A stretch of DNA of 64,000 nt from Oscillospiraceae bacterium (GTDB lineage: Bacteria; Bacillota; Clostridia; Oscillospirales; CAG-272): the NCBI GenBank assembly GCA_015063325.1, contig SVUK01000017.1, positions 248,001 to 312,000 of the forward strand. The letters run 5' to 3'. Below the pieces are notes generated by a model, which saw nothing but the letters and a program-made list of their open reading frames with translations, had not been told where the DNA came from and searched no databases. The first letter of the stretch is position 1. Every line of letters begins with the position of its first letter. Below, piece after piece: positions 47,301 through 54,559 of this stretch. The translations under genes were made by a program, and so were the position numbers.

Positions 47301-48833
47301 GGGTTTGACCTGCCGGATAAAATCTGCCCAAAATGCGGAACCAAATACCGCGCCGACGGGCACGACATTATGTTTGAAACGTTTCTCGGATTTTACGGCG
47401 ATAAATCGCCGGATATTGACCTGAATTTTTCGGGCGACGTCCAGGGAAGAGTCCATAAATATACCGAGGAGCTGTTTGGAGAAGGGCATGTATTTCGCGC
47501 CGGAACCATCGGAACGCTTGCAAGTAAAACCGCTTACGGATACGTTGCAAAATACCTGGAGCAGCTTGGTATCAGCCTCTCGCGCGCCGAAATGAATCGT
47601 CTGATCCTTTCCTGCGTCGGCGTGAAAAAAACGACCGGACAGCATCCGGGCGGCATCATCGTCGTACCGCAAAATAAGGATGTCTTTGATTTCACTCCCG
47701 TTCAACACCCGGCGGACGATGCCAACTCCGATGTTGTTACCACACACTTTGCTTTCTCCTACTTGCACGATACCATTCTGAAATTGGACGAGCTCGGACA
47801 CGATATTCCAACAAAATATAAGTGGCTGGAAACCTTTACAAACACGTCTGTGCTGGATGTTGCGATGAACGACAGCTCGGTATACGAACTGCTCGGTTCA
47901 ACACGTCCGCTTGGCATTGAACCATCGGATATCGATTGTGAAATCGGAACGTTCGGTCTTCCGGAACTTGGAACAAACTTTGTGCAACAAGTTCTTTTGG
48001 ATGCAAAACCGCAAAACTTTGCCGACCTTTTGCAGATTTCCGGATTGACGCACGGAACCGATGTGTGGCTCGGAAACGCACAGGATTTGATTAAGCAGGG
48101 AATTTGCGATATTTCGCGCGTGATCGGAACGCGTGACGGTATTATGCTGGACCTGATCCGTTACGGATTGGAAAATGCGCTTGCTTTTAAAATTATGGAA
48201 GCGGTTCGCAAAGGAAAAGGACTTCAACCCGAATGGGAAGAAGAAATGCGCAAGCATAATGTTCCCGAATGGTATATCAATTCCTGTAAAAAGATCAAAT
48301 ATCTGTTTCCGAAAGCGCACGCTGCCGCATACGTGATCTCGGCGATCCGTCTTGCTTGGTATAAAGTCCATAAACCGGTAGAATTCTACTGCACCATGTT
48401 TACAGTGGCACCAAACGGCTTTGACGCAACCGTCGCTCGGCAAGGGAAACAATATGTGGTCAATTATATCAAGGATATCCGTCAACGCGGAAAGGACGCA
48501 TCTCCCAAGGAGATTGCAAGTATTTCTACGCTACAGCTTATGAACGAGGCGATGGCACGCGGAATTCGGTTTTTACCCATTGATTTGGAGAAATCGCATT
48601 CCTATGCATTTCTGCCGGAAAACGGCGGAATACGAATGCCGTTTTCGTCCATGCCGGGACTTGGGGAAAACGCAGCGGAGAATATCATTCAGGCAAGAAA
48701 TGAGGAACCGTTCTTTTCAGTGGAAGATTTGCGAATTCGCGCAAAACTTTCCAACGCAGTAATTGAAATGTTGCGCTCGGGCGGCGTATTGGACCATATC
48801 AGTGAAACCGATCAATTAACATTTCAATTTTAA
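44367..48833 (+). CDS. polC: DNA polymerase III alpha subunit, PolC type
   Basis: Main replicative polymerase of low-GC Gram-positives. 1488 residues. Order: N-terminal domain (1-240), OB domain (~260-365), PHP domain starting ELHLHTTMSTMDALIPPEE (~373-391), then a DnaQ-like 3'-5' exonuclease inserted at ~465-640 with FDIETTGLS. The PHP domain then resumes, and the C-family polymerase core follows with a four-Cys zinc site (CPNPECKH to CPKCG, ~957-993) and SPDIDLNFSGD near 1012-1022. The C-terminal HhH and duplex-binding region ends at TFQF. The inserted exonuclease and zinc site make it PolC, not DnaE. Last gene of the operon. Confidence 0.98.
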   Translation: MSKTLLEILNKYHPSERDAELLRTADPDSVRVRADRDQRILEIRASFPNYISKNVLYSIEKEIESAYGLSVMRLLPSYPPELFGKDKIPDLLLELDRQGIVARGFFTMADYRLEEDSLTLFIPFIQSGIQLVEDAQTPSILENIIRSEYGVQIHVSIQQSEDFDPAEAYRVMEAQLEEMEESAAIANRDYHPNFAPLSSKAPREPVQEDPILPRVESIYPIDPTPRYLDDGLCKIGYSVFDLSAADFVYGSPFKIEPTPIARIEESKSNLVIVGEVFDFTATPNRSGDKFDFSFGLFDGHTSIEHRDYGLEPEKVNELSAFLKNGTAVALQGYAKHVHRKNRPVDPDLTFFFKDIAVIRKVKREDHAPEKRVELHLHTTMSTMDALIPPEEAVKTAVRWGHSAVALTDHGNLQGFPDAMLALEKLKKDKPELNFKIIYGIESYFVNDTASAITGQFDPSFDAECIVFDIETTGLSVLNCGITEIGAVKIQGGKVLERFNSFVNPERPIPPEISQLTGITDDMVKDAPKVGDALRSFFSFIGNDKGEEGKPLPLLIAHNANFDIGFIRYYAGLSNLPFSNPYLDTLALSKYLNPDLKSHKLDVVADYYGLGDFNHHRACDDAEMLANIYFCMLDKMKKSELQNLEMLKREMTEKSDPLKLKPYHQILLVRNMEGLKNLYQLVSMSYLNFFHRTPRIPKTALEKHREGLLVGSACEAGELMRAILENRPESEIEEIVNFYDYLEIQPICNNRFLISEGNAADDEALRDLNRRIVELGDRYHKPVCATCDAHFLNPEDEIARKILLAGMKFKDYNKDVGLYLRTTEEMLEEFAYLGKEKAYEVVVTNPQKIAEQIEPIRPIPKGSYPPELEGAEQELQDMCWNRAKEQYGDPLPEIVSARLEKELSSIIKNGFAVLYLIAQRLVHFSEEQGYLVGSRGSVGSSFVATMAGISEVNPLPPHYYCPNPECKHSEFFTNGEYGSGFDLPDKICPKCGTKYRADGHDIMFETFLGFYGDKSPDIDLNFSGDVQGRVHKYTEELFGEGHVFRAGTIGTLASKTAYGYVAKYLEQLGISLSRAEMNRLILSCVGVKKTTGQHPGGIIVVPQNKDVFDFTPVQHPADDANSDVVTTHFAFSYLHDTILKLDELGHDIPTKYKWLETFTNTSVLDVAMNDSSVYELLGSTRPLGIEPSDIDCEIGTFGLPELGTNFVQQVLLDAKPQNFADLLQISGLTHGTDVWLGNAQDLIKQGICDISRVIGTRDGIMLDLIRYGLENALAFKIMEAVRKGKGLQPEWEEEMRKHNVPEWYINSCKKIKYLFPKAHAAAYVISAIRLAWYKVHKPVEFYCTMFTVAPNGFDATVARQGKQYVVNYIKDIRQRGKDASPKEIASISTLQLMNEAMARGIRFLPIDLEKSHSYAFLPENGGIRMPFSSMPGLGENAAENIIQARNEEPFFSVEDLRIRAKLSNAVIEMLRSGGVLDHISETDQLTFQF

Positions 48834-48930
48834 TGATTTGAAAAATACAACGCGCCAAAGAAATTGAATTGAGTTGTAAAAAAACAAATCATAATTCCAT
48901 AAAGGGAACCCCTATTGAAGAATACGCGCA

Positions 48931-48962
48931 ATTATACAAAATGCAAATTTTGTATAATTGAG
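48931..48962. repeat. 14-bp palindrome with GCAA loop
   Basis: CAATTATACAAAAT and ATTTTGTATAATTG are perfect inverse complements separated by GCAA. Both strands therefore carry TATAAT. It could be an operator, a stable GNRA-capped RNA hairpin, or part of divergent promoters. Confidence 0.7.
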
Positions 48963-48984
48963 GGAAGTAAAACAAGGCTGAAAA

Positions 48985-49016
48985 GGGGTGTTTTGCGGCT
49001 TTACGCAAAACACCCC
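48985..49016. terminator. 13-bp hairpin after polC, possible terminator
   Basis: GGGGTGTTTTGCG and CGCAAAACACCCC pair perfectly around 6 bases. No T run follows on the plus strand; the minus strand has only TTTT. It is the only candidate end for the polC operon. Confidence 0.45.
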
Positions 49017-49165
49017 CTCATCAGGACAAACTTTGATTGTTTGTTTGATCGGTTTTTTTGTTTATTATCAATTCCTGTTTACTATCAAATTATTTTTTTA
49101 AATTGAAAATAAAAACAAGTTCGGTTATTTTTCTTATTTACTGTAGTTATTTTTGTGAGGAACAT

Positions 49166-49861
49166 ATGAAGCGAATCGATTGGAACTGCAAACTCTTGCC
49201 CGGATTCCCCGATCAAGTTGCAGATATTGAAACAGCCGTTCAGGCAATGCAAATTTTACATGATCAAACCGGGATTGCCGAATTTGCTTTTTTTCCCAAA
49301 TATGACCCATTATCTGATTCGCAAACCATCTTTCAATTTCACGCGAATGCGGCTCTCACAGGCTTGCAGAGTCGCTTATCATTTCCGGCTAAACTGTTTG
49401 TTCGACCAACGGTTTATTTACGCTCGGAACTTCCCGAAAACAATGTTTTGCGCCATTTTCGCATTCCGAAAACCAATTATATCGCGCTTTCCTTGCCGAT
49501 TACGGCAAATGAAGATACAGAAACCGTACTGGCAAAATTCCTTCGGCATTCACCGTACCATGTTTTACTGACAGATGCGCAGTTGTTGCCGATTTTCTAT
49601 CCAAACGATGTTTTAGAGCGAATCATTGATTTGCCCGGAATTGCATTGCAAACCTCGTTTCAGTCGCTTTTTTTACCGAATTTTACGGTATTTTTGCACA
49701 AAATACTGCAAAAAGGGGTTCCTGTTGTGCTTGGTAGCGGCGTCAATTCCCCCGAGCGTGCAGGCAAAATCTCATTCGATGAAATTTTGGAAACACTCAA
49801 AGAGAGTTTTTCCCAACCCGAAATTGAGCAATTACTCAACGTGGGACTTCCCCTTTCCTAA
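49166..49861 (+). CDS. Degenerate PHP/CpsB-like protein lacking metal ligands
   Basis: 231 residues from ATG 49166 (GTGAGGAA upstream); the frame to 49058 has no ribosome site. The layout follows CpsB/YwqE tyrosine phosphatases. DWNCKLLPGFPD at residues 4-15 stands where the family has D-x-H-x-H-x-L-P-G-x-D-D. A helix with ETAVQAMQILHDQTGI follows, then IALSLPITANEDTETVLAKF, and LGSGVNSPE in place of the SDMHN-type metal site. All expected His ligands appear replaced (N, K, and no H at the later sites), so catalysis is unlikely. It could be a pseudoenzyme keeping a binding role. Family assignment is by pattern and should be checked structurally. Its 3' end overlaps spoIIID tail-to-tail by 26 bases. 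Confidence 0.55.
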   Translation: MKRIDWNCKLLPGFPDQVADIETAVQAMQILHDQTGIAEFAFFPKYDPLSDSQTIFQFHANAALTGLQSRLSFPAKLFVRPTVYLRSELPENNVLRHFRIPKTNYIALSLPITANEDTETVLAKFLRHSPYHVLLTDAQLLPIFYPNDVLERIIDLPGIALQTSFQSLFLPNFTVFLHKILQKGVPVVLGSGVNSPERAGKISFDEILETLKESFSQPEIEQLLNVGLPLS

Positions 49862-50144
49862 TTGGATTTTTCACTTTTTCCAGTCGATGAAGCGCGTGGT
49901 ATTTGTTTTTCGTTGCTTCGCCGCCGCGCAAATGCCGTTCTTGTTTGTTTTTTAAAAGCACTTTTTGTACTTCGTCATAAAGTCCTTGATTCACAAATTT
50001 CAATGTTTGCGTAACGTCTTTATGTACGGTGCTTTTACTAACTCCAAGCGCCGCAGCGCAGGATCTGACCGTAGCCTGATGCTCAATTAAGTATTCGCCG
50101 AGAACTACACACCGTTCTCTCCCTCTCCAAATCATTCCTGCCAT
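49836..50144 (-). CDS. spoIIID: Sporulation transcription factor SpoIIID
   Basis: Mother-cell DNA-binding regulator acting with sigma-E. 102 residues from ATG 50144 (AGGAGG 10 bases upstream; ATG 50153 is too close to it). The helix-turn-helix VRSCAAALGVSKSTVHKDVTQ spans ~23-43, and the family hallmark RHLRGGEATKNKY spans ~70-82. Compared with the roughly 93-residue B. subtilis protein it has a basic C-terminal extension (LEKVKNPIRKGEVPR) that could touch DNA. The promoter candidate upstream shares its two blocks with that of spoIVA. Monocistronic and divergent from the SpoU gene. Confidence 0.95.
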   Translation of the reverse strand: MAGMIWRGRERCVVLGEYLIEHQATVRSCAAALGVSKSTVHKDVTQTLKFVNQGLYDEVQKVLLKNKQERHLRGGEATKNKYHALHRLEKVKNPIRKGEVPR

Positions 50145-50171
50145 AACCCCCATTCCTCCTTTTGGCTTTGA

Positions 50172-50203
50172 TAAAGTATATGAGGATAATGACAATCATA
50201 GAA
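50172..50203 (-). promoter_or_regulatory. Candidate sporulation promoter of spoIIID
   Basis: On the minus strand TTCTA (50203-50199), 17 bases, ATATACTTTA (50181-50172), identical in block and spacing to the region before spoIVA. Confidence 0.45.
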
Positions 50204-50218
50204 TCAGGAAATAAAAAA

Positions 50219-50980
50219 ATGAAAGCAAATGAATTAACAACAACAGTTCTGTTAGAAGGAATGACCTCCATTTCAGCGCTTTTGAATAGTTCAGGAATTA
50301 ACGATCGACCCGTCTTTCGCATTTGGATTGATAACGAACGATCAGACAAAAGAGCTTCCTTCATTCGCTTTTTAGAGGCAAAAAAAGCCGAATACGGCTA
50401 TGAAATCAACTATACCGATTCAAAAACCATCGCCGAACGCGCTACAGGCACAACGCACGGCGGTATCCTTGCCGAATGCGGCGAGCGTACCATTCCGGCG
50501 CTGACGATCGATCAAATTCGAAAAAACAGGTTCTACGTCTATTTGGAAGGTATGGAAGATCCGTATAATTTCGGCAGCGCACTGCGCTCGTTATATGCCG
50601 CAGGTGTTTGCGGAATTGTTTTGCCGGAACGAAATTGGATGAATGCCGCCGGGATCGTTGCGCGCGCCTCTGCCGGCGCATCGGAACGTTTACCGCTTTA
50701 TCATGCCGATCCGGAAACCGCTGTTTCCGTGTTTCGTTGCGCCGATTATCAAATCCTGTGCGCCGGTATTCGAGATTCGGTTTCTATCTATGATAATCAA
50801 TTTTCTTATCCGATTTTATTGGTTGTCGGTGGCGAAAAACGCGGTATTTCACGTGTTTTTTTGGAAAAAGCCGACAAAATCGTCCGCATCGACTACGGAA
50901 GCGATTTTCGCGGTTCCCTTTCTTCTTCATCTTCCGCCGCTGTTCTTGCATTTGAACTTTACCGGCAAAATCGTTCATAA
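50219..50980 (+). CDS. SpoU/TrmH-family RNA 2'-O-methyltransferase
   Basis: 253 residues from ATG 50219 (CAGGAA upstream); longer in-frame starts exist to 50162 but overlap the spoIIID promoter region. The knotted SPOUT domain shows motif 1 NFGSALRSLYAAG (~120-132), motif 2 VVGGEKRGIS (~201-210) and motif 3 GSLSSSSSAAVLAFELYRQ (~232-250). The N-terminal substrate-binding part resembles RlmB/TrmH-type proteins. RNA target unknown. Motif 3 has Ser in place of the usual Asn (SLNVS), which is noteworthy. Ends at a shared terminator. Confidence 0.88.
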   Translation: MKANELTTTVLLEGMTSISALLNSSGINDRPVFRIWIDNERSDKRASFIRFLEAKKAEYGYEINYTDSKTIAERATGTTHGGILAECGERTIPALTIDQIRKNRFYVYLEGMEDPYNFGSALRSLYAAGVCGIVLPERNWMNAAGIVARASAGASERLPLYHADPETAVSVFRCADYQILCAGIRDSVSIYDNQFSYPILLVVGGEKRGISRVFLEKADKIVRIDYGSDFRGSLSSSSSAAVLAFELYRQNRS

Positions 50981-51009
50981 AAAAATCCGTGCAAACGCAC
51001 GGATTTTTT
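50979..51009. terminator. Bidirectional terminator SpoU gene/membrane gene
   Basis: AAAAAATCCGTGC and GCACGGATTTTTT pair around 4 bases. Both convergent stop codons overlap its ends. Confidence 0.95.
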
Positions 51010-51733
51010 ATTGTTTTGCTTTCTGTTTTGTTATGAGTTTTAAAATTAGGATCACAGCAAAGTATCCGAAAACGGCAAGCAGAATATCGGCAAGATAATA
51101 AAAGATCATCCAGGCAAGATCCCCACCTCCGGTCGGCGCACCGTAAAACACGTCGTATCGGATTCTTTCGAATAAACGAATCGCATAGTAAACGGCGATA
51201 GAAATCAAAACCGACAAATGCAGTGCTATTGGTCGGAATCCTTTTTTGGCAGGAGGCAATAGAGCTTTCCGCGCTTGAAGGTCTCGCTTTCGCATAGCGG
51301 TTAGATACACGATCAAGCAAAACGCCGCCATCAGGAAAATGTCAAACAGGACGTCTAAAGCCGCATATCCGATATTTTCAAGCAAATTGGAATCAAATGT
51401 TTGCAAAATAATTGCCGAGGAAAGCGCTGTTCCAATCGAGCGTATCACCGAGCCAAACAGGTACAGCCCGAACAAAGGCAAACTGCCGATCCAACCGAAC
51501 CATAGAAGCGAGACCGATAAAAAGGCGATAGAAAGCCAATAAAAAAGGTAGATCAATCCGTCTTTCAAAAAATCCCAAATCAGCAAAAAGGGCGAATCCT
51601 GCATTAAAACGTCGCCGGAAATCGTATGATAAACGGGAATCCAGACAAGCGCAAAGAAAAACGGAATCAAAAGGATTCCGATTGCTTCCAATGCAATCCA
51701 TTTGGAAAACTTCCATTCTTTACTTTGCGGCAT
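51008..51733 (-). CDS. Integral membrane protein of unknown function
   Basis: 241 residues from ATG 51733 (AAAGGAG 9 bases upstream). About six hydrophobic segments: ~14-32, ~46-70, ~78-95, ~115-138, ~163-182 and ~207-230. Basic loops (AMRKRDLQARKALLPPAKKGFRP near 138-160, KQKAKQ tail) suggest cytoplasmic faces. No family recognised. Divergent from the M14 peptidase gene with an 82-base gap; not obviously linked to it. Confidence 0.78.
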   Translation of the reverse strand: MPQSKEWKFSKWIALEAIGILLIPFFFALVWIPVYHTISGDVLMQDSPFLLIWDFLKDGLIYLFYWLSIAFLSVSLLWFGWIGSLPLFGLYLFGSVIRSIGTALSSAIILQTFDSNLLENIGYAALDVLFDIFLMAAFCLIVYLTAMRKRDLQARKALLPPAKKGFRPIALHLSVLISIAVYYAIRLFERIRYDVFYGAPTGGGDLAWMIFYYLADILLAVFGYFAVILILKLITKQKAKQ

Positions 51734-51815
51734 ACGATTTTTCTCCTTTCGTGTCGGATCAAAGAAAAACGACATAAAATATTGTCAAATCCCCTTTTGC
51801 GAAGGAGAATTTGAG

Positions 51816-52739
51816 ATGGGTATTTTTTCAAAGGCAACATGGGAACAAAAAACCGATTCCAATGTTGTCAAAAACTCAGCACAAAAACTTTTAGCAGAGT
51901 ATCCTTTTTTACAATCCTATAATATCGGAAAAAGCATTTTGGGAAAAGAAATCCCGGTTTTGATCCTCGGCAACGGGCATAAAAAGTTCCTTTATGTCGG
52001 CGCGCACCACGGCATGGAATGGATAACGGCTTCCCTTTTGCTGCGCTTTGCCGACGAATATTGCGAGCTATATCGTTCCGGCGGAAGATTGGAAAAGCAA
52101 TGGATAAAATTTCTTTGGGAAAATTTTCAAATCCACATCGTGCCTCTGCTCAATCCAGACGGCGTGGACTATGCCATTCACGGAACAGACAGTCAAAATC
52201 CTCTATACGAACGTGTTCTCAAAATGAACGGCGGAAACGAGGATTTCAGCCATTGGCAGGCGAATGCGCGAGGCGTGGATCTAAACCATAACTACAATGC
52301 CGGATTCGATGAATATAAAGAACTGGAAAGACAAAACGACATTTCCTTCGGCGCGCCGACGCGATACAGCGGCGAATCCCCCGAATCCGAACCCGAGGTA
52401 AGCGCGTTGTGCAACTATATTCGCTTTCATCTTCCGTTTGGCGCGGTTTTAACATTTCATACCCAAGGAGAAGAACTTTATTGGAAGAGTCGCGGCAAGA
52501 TCGTACCCGGGAGCGAAATTGCAATTCGAAAACTTTCGCTGGAAAGCGGATATCCTTTAAACGAAGCGGAAGGACTTGCCTCTTTCGGTGGGCTGACCGA
52601 TTGGTGTATCGCTTCCTGCGCAACGCCGGCAGTTACCTTTGAATGCGGAAAAGGACAAAATCCACTTCCAATCAAAGACCTTTTTCCAATTTACGCGCAA
52701 CTTAGAAAAACACTTTTTTTTGCGCCCACATATTTCTAA
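51816..52739 (+). CDS. M14 family zinc carboxypeptidase (gamma-D-Glu-diamino acid endopeptidase-like)
   Basis: 307 residues from ATG 51816 with GAAGGAG 8 bases upstream. Zinc ligands: His and Glu in GAHHGMEW (~64-71) and His near 208 in LTFHTQGEELYW. The substrate-carboxylate motif is in RGVDLNHNYNAGF (~152-164), and the catalytic Glu in PAVTFECGKGQNPLP (~273-287). No signal peptide and no LysM repeats, unlike YqgT/ENP1. This fits a cytosolic MpaA-like enzyme recycling muropeptides. The substrate is inferred from the subfamily. Confidence 0.85.
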   Translation: MGIFSKATWEQKTDSNVVKNSAQKLLAEYPFLQSYNIGKSILGKEIPVLILGNGHKKFLYVGAHHGMEWITASLLLRFADEYCELYRSGGRLEKQWIKFLWENFQIHIVPLLNPDGVDYAIHGTDSQNPLYERVLKMNGGNEDFSHWQANARGVDLNHNYNAGFDEYKELERQNDISFGAPTRYSGESPESEPEVSALCNYIRFHLPFGAVLTFHTQGEELYWKSRGKIVPGSEIAIRKLSLESGYPLNEAEGLASFGGLTDWCIASCATPAVTFECGKGQNPLPIKDLFPIYAQLRKTLFFAPTYF

Positions 52740-52763
52740 AAAGTGCGAAAAATTACCGTTCTT

Positions 52764-53720
52764 TTACAGTTTATCAACACGATTCCGTATTTCTCCGGCA
52801 AAGAAAGCGCGCGCATTTTCCACCATTTCCTGCAATAAACGAACACGCGTTTCATAACCGCCCCATGCCATATGCGGCGTAAGAAGAACATTTGAAAAAT
52901 CTTTGATTTTTGAAAACGGATGTTCTGCCGGAAAAGGTTCCTGTGAATAAACGTCAACGCCAAGTCCGCCGATCGTCTCTGTCAAAATGGCTTCAGCAAT
53001 CGCACCTTCGTCTGTCACAGCACCGCGCGCAACGTTAATAACGATACAATTTCGTTTTAGCATTGCGATTCTATCGCGGTTCAAAAGATTCCTTGTCTCA
53101 TCGTTTAACGGCGTGTGAATAGAAAGAATATCCGACCGACGGCATAATTCTTCCAAAGAAACGCAATCCGCATCGGGAACAGGCTTTCTTTTGTGAACGA
53201 TCACCTTGCATCCAAGCGCTTCTGCAACGCGCGCAACCTGTTTTCCGATATTCCCGTAGCCGAGGATTCCCCAGGTTTTTCCGGCAATTTCATGGTAAAC
53301 CGGCTCCAAAAGGTTCGGCTTTCCGCTTTTTGTGTACTCCCCCGAAGCAACATAGGAACGATAAGTTGACAAATTGGAAATCAAGGAAAGCGCCATTGCA
53401 ACCGTTAATTGCGCCACCGATTGCGTGGAATAACCAACCACATTGCAAACGGCAATTCCCTTTTCTTTGCAATATTCCAAATCAATGTTGTCAAATCCCG
53501 TTGCCGCCTCGCAAATTAAGCGTACCTTCGGTGCCTCCGACAAAATCGTGCGCGTCAAGCGCACTTTGTTCAAAATCAAAACATCAGCGTTACGGACGCG
53601 CTCAATAATTGTTAAAGGGGATGTCTCCTCATAAATAGTCAAATGACCGAATTGAGAAAATCCGGAATAATCCAAATCATTTCCGATAGACGAGGCATCT
53701 AAAATAACAAGTTCCATCAT
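52764..53720 (-). CDS. D-isomer-specific 2-hydroxyacid dehydrogenase
   Basis: 318 residues, NAD(P)-dependent oxidoreductase. The nucleotide site is TWGILGYGNIGKQVARVAEALG (~143-164). Catalytic Arg is in NVARGA (~231-236), Glu in DVYSQEPFP (~258-266), and His in LTPHMAWGG (~283-291). Closest in feel to glycerate or hydroxypyruvate dehydrogenases; the exact substrate is open. It starts inside the proC stop codon (ATGA overlap) and so is the fourth gene of the proline operon, which may hint at a linked role or mere co-transcription. Confidence 0.88.
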   Translation of the reverse strand: MMELVILDASSIGNDLDYSGFSQFGHLTIYEETSPLTIIERVRNADVLILNKVRLTRTILSEAPKVRLICEAATGFDNIDLEYCKEKGIAVCNVVGYSTQSVAQLTVAMALSLISNLSTYRSYVASGEYTKSGKPNLLEPVYHEIAGKTWGILGYGNIGKQVARVAEALGCKVIVHKRKPVPDADCVSLEELCRRSDILSIHTPLNDETRNLLNRDRIAMLKRNCIVINVARGAVTDEGAIAEAILTETIGGLGVDVYSQEPFPAEHPFSKIKDFSNVLLTPHMAWGGYETRVRLLQEMVENARAFFAGEIRNRVDKL

Positions 53721-54520
53721 TTCAATTTTGCCGTTTTTTCAAATGCCGCGCGAACCGCCGACATCACAGTTCCGCGAAACGCACCTTCCTCCAAAGCATA
53801 AACGCCTTCAATGGTCGTACCGCCCGGACTGCAAACCGCATCCTTTAATTTTGCCGGATGCTCGCCCGTTTGCAAAATCATCTCTGCGGCGCCGGAAAGC
53901 GTTTGCGCGGCGTATAACAGCGCCTCGTCGCGCGTAAGACCGCATTCTACGCCGCCGTCTGCAAGCGCCTCGGCAAACAAGTATACGAAAGCGGGACCGC
54001 ACCCCGAAAGTGCGCCTGCCGCGTCGATTTTCTTTTCGTCAATCGCTTGGAATTTACCGGCATGCAAAAAAATCTTCAAAAAAAGATTTTCTTCCTCGGC
54101 AGTTGTTCCTGCGGCAGTGTAAACAACCATTCCCTTTTCCACCCGAACCGGCGTATTGGGCATAATACGAATTATCGGGTAATCCGCACCGGCAAGTTCA
54201 CGAATACGGGCAATTGAAACGCCGGCAGCCATACTGACCAGCACAAAACGATCGGTTCTATCTTTCAATAATTGACGAAGTTCATCAAACAGATTCGCAA
54301 GTCCTTGCGGTTTTACGGCAAGGATTACGAATTGACTGTTTTTTGCAATTTCCGAAAGACCAGTTACCGTTGCAAATCCTTCGCCGCGCAGTTGACTGAT
54401 TTTTTCTGGATTGGATTCGCAAATTGCGAGTTTGGAGGAAGACAAAACCTTTGCCGCTGCCTGCGCCAACGCGCCGCCCATATTTCCGCATCCGATCATC
54501 CCAAACGTATATTGACTCAT
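53717..54520 (-). CDS. proC: Pyrroline-5-carboxylate reductase
   Basis: Last step of proline synthesis. 267 residues, with start ATG 54520 chosen over 54529 because GAAAGG lies about 8-9 bases upstream. MIGCGNMGGALAQA near 8-21 is the NAD(P)H site. AVKPQGL lies near 72-78, RIMPNTPVRVEKGM near 116-129, and ALSGCGPAFVYLFAEALADGG near 155-175. Follows proA at a 39-base gap in proB-proA-proC. Confidence 0.95.
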   Translation of the reverse strand: MSQYTFGMIGCGNMGGALAQAAAKVLSSSKLAICESNPEKISQLRGEGFATVTGLSEIAKNSQFVILAVKPQGLANLFDELRQLLKDRTDRFVLVSMAAGVSIARIRELAGADYPIIRIMPNTPVRVEKGMVVYTAAGTTAEEENLFLKIFLHAGKFQAIDEKKIDAAGALSGCGPAFVYLFAEALADGGVECGLTRDEALLYAAQTLSGAAEMILQTGEHPAKLKDAVCSPGGTTIEGVYALEEGAFRGTVMSAVRAAFEKTAKLK

Positions 54521-54559
54521 TTCATTCATCCTTTCTTCTTGTAGGACTTTTCTTCTTTT

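Larger units (their letters stand above)
48834..49165. other. 332-bp intergenic region after polC
   Basis: No plausible gene. It holds two near-perfect hairpins (48931-48962 and 48985-49016). Further on is a degenerate direct repeat GTTTATTATCAA/GTTTACTATCAA (49060-49071, 49077-49088; period 17), then an AT-rich stretch with the ribosome site of the next gene. No clear sigma-A promoter. Confidence 0.7.

Noticed and set aside
46626..47801. 391-codon open frame opposite polC
   Set aside because: Antisense shadow of the polymerase core; no motif or ribosome site.
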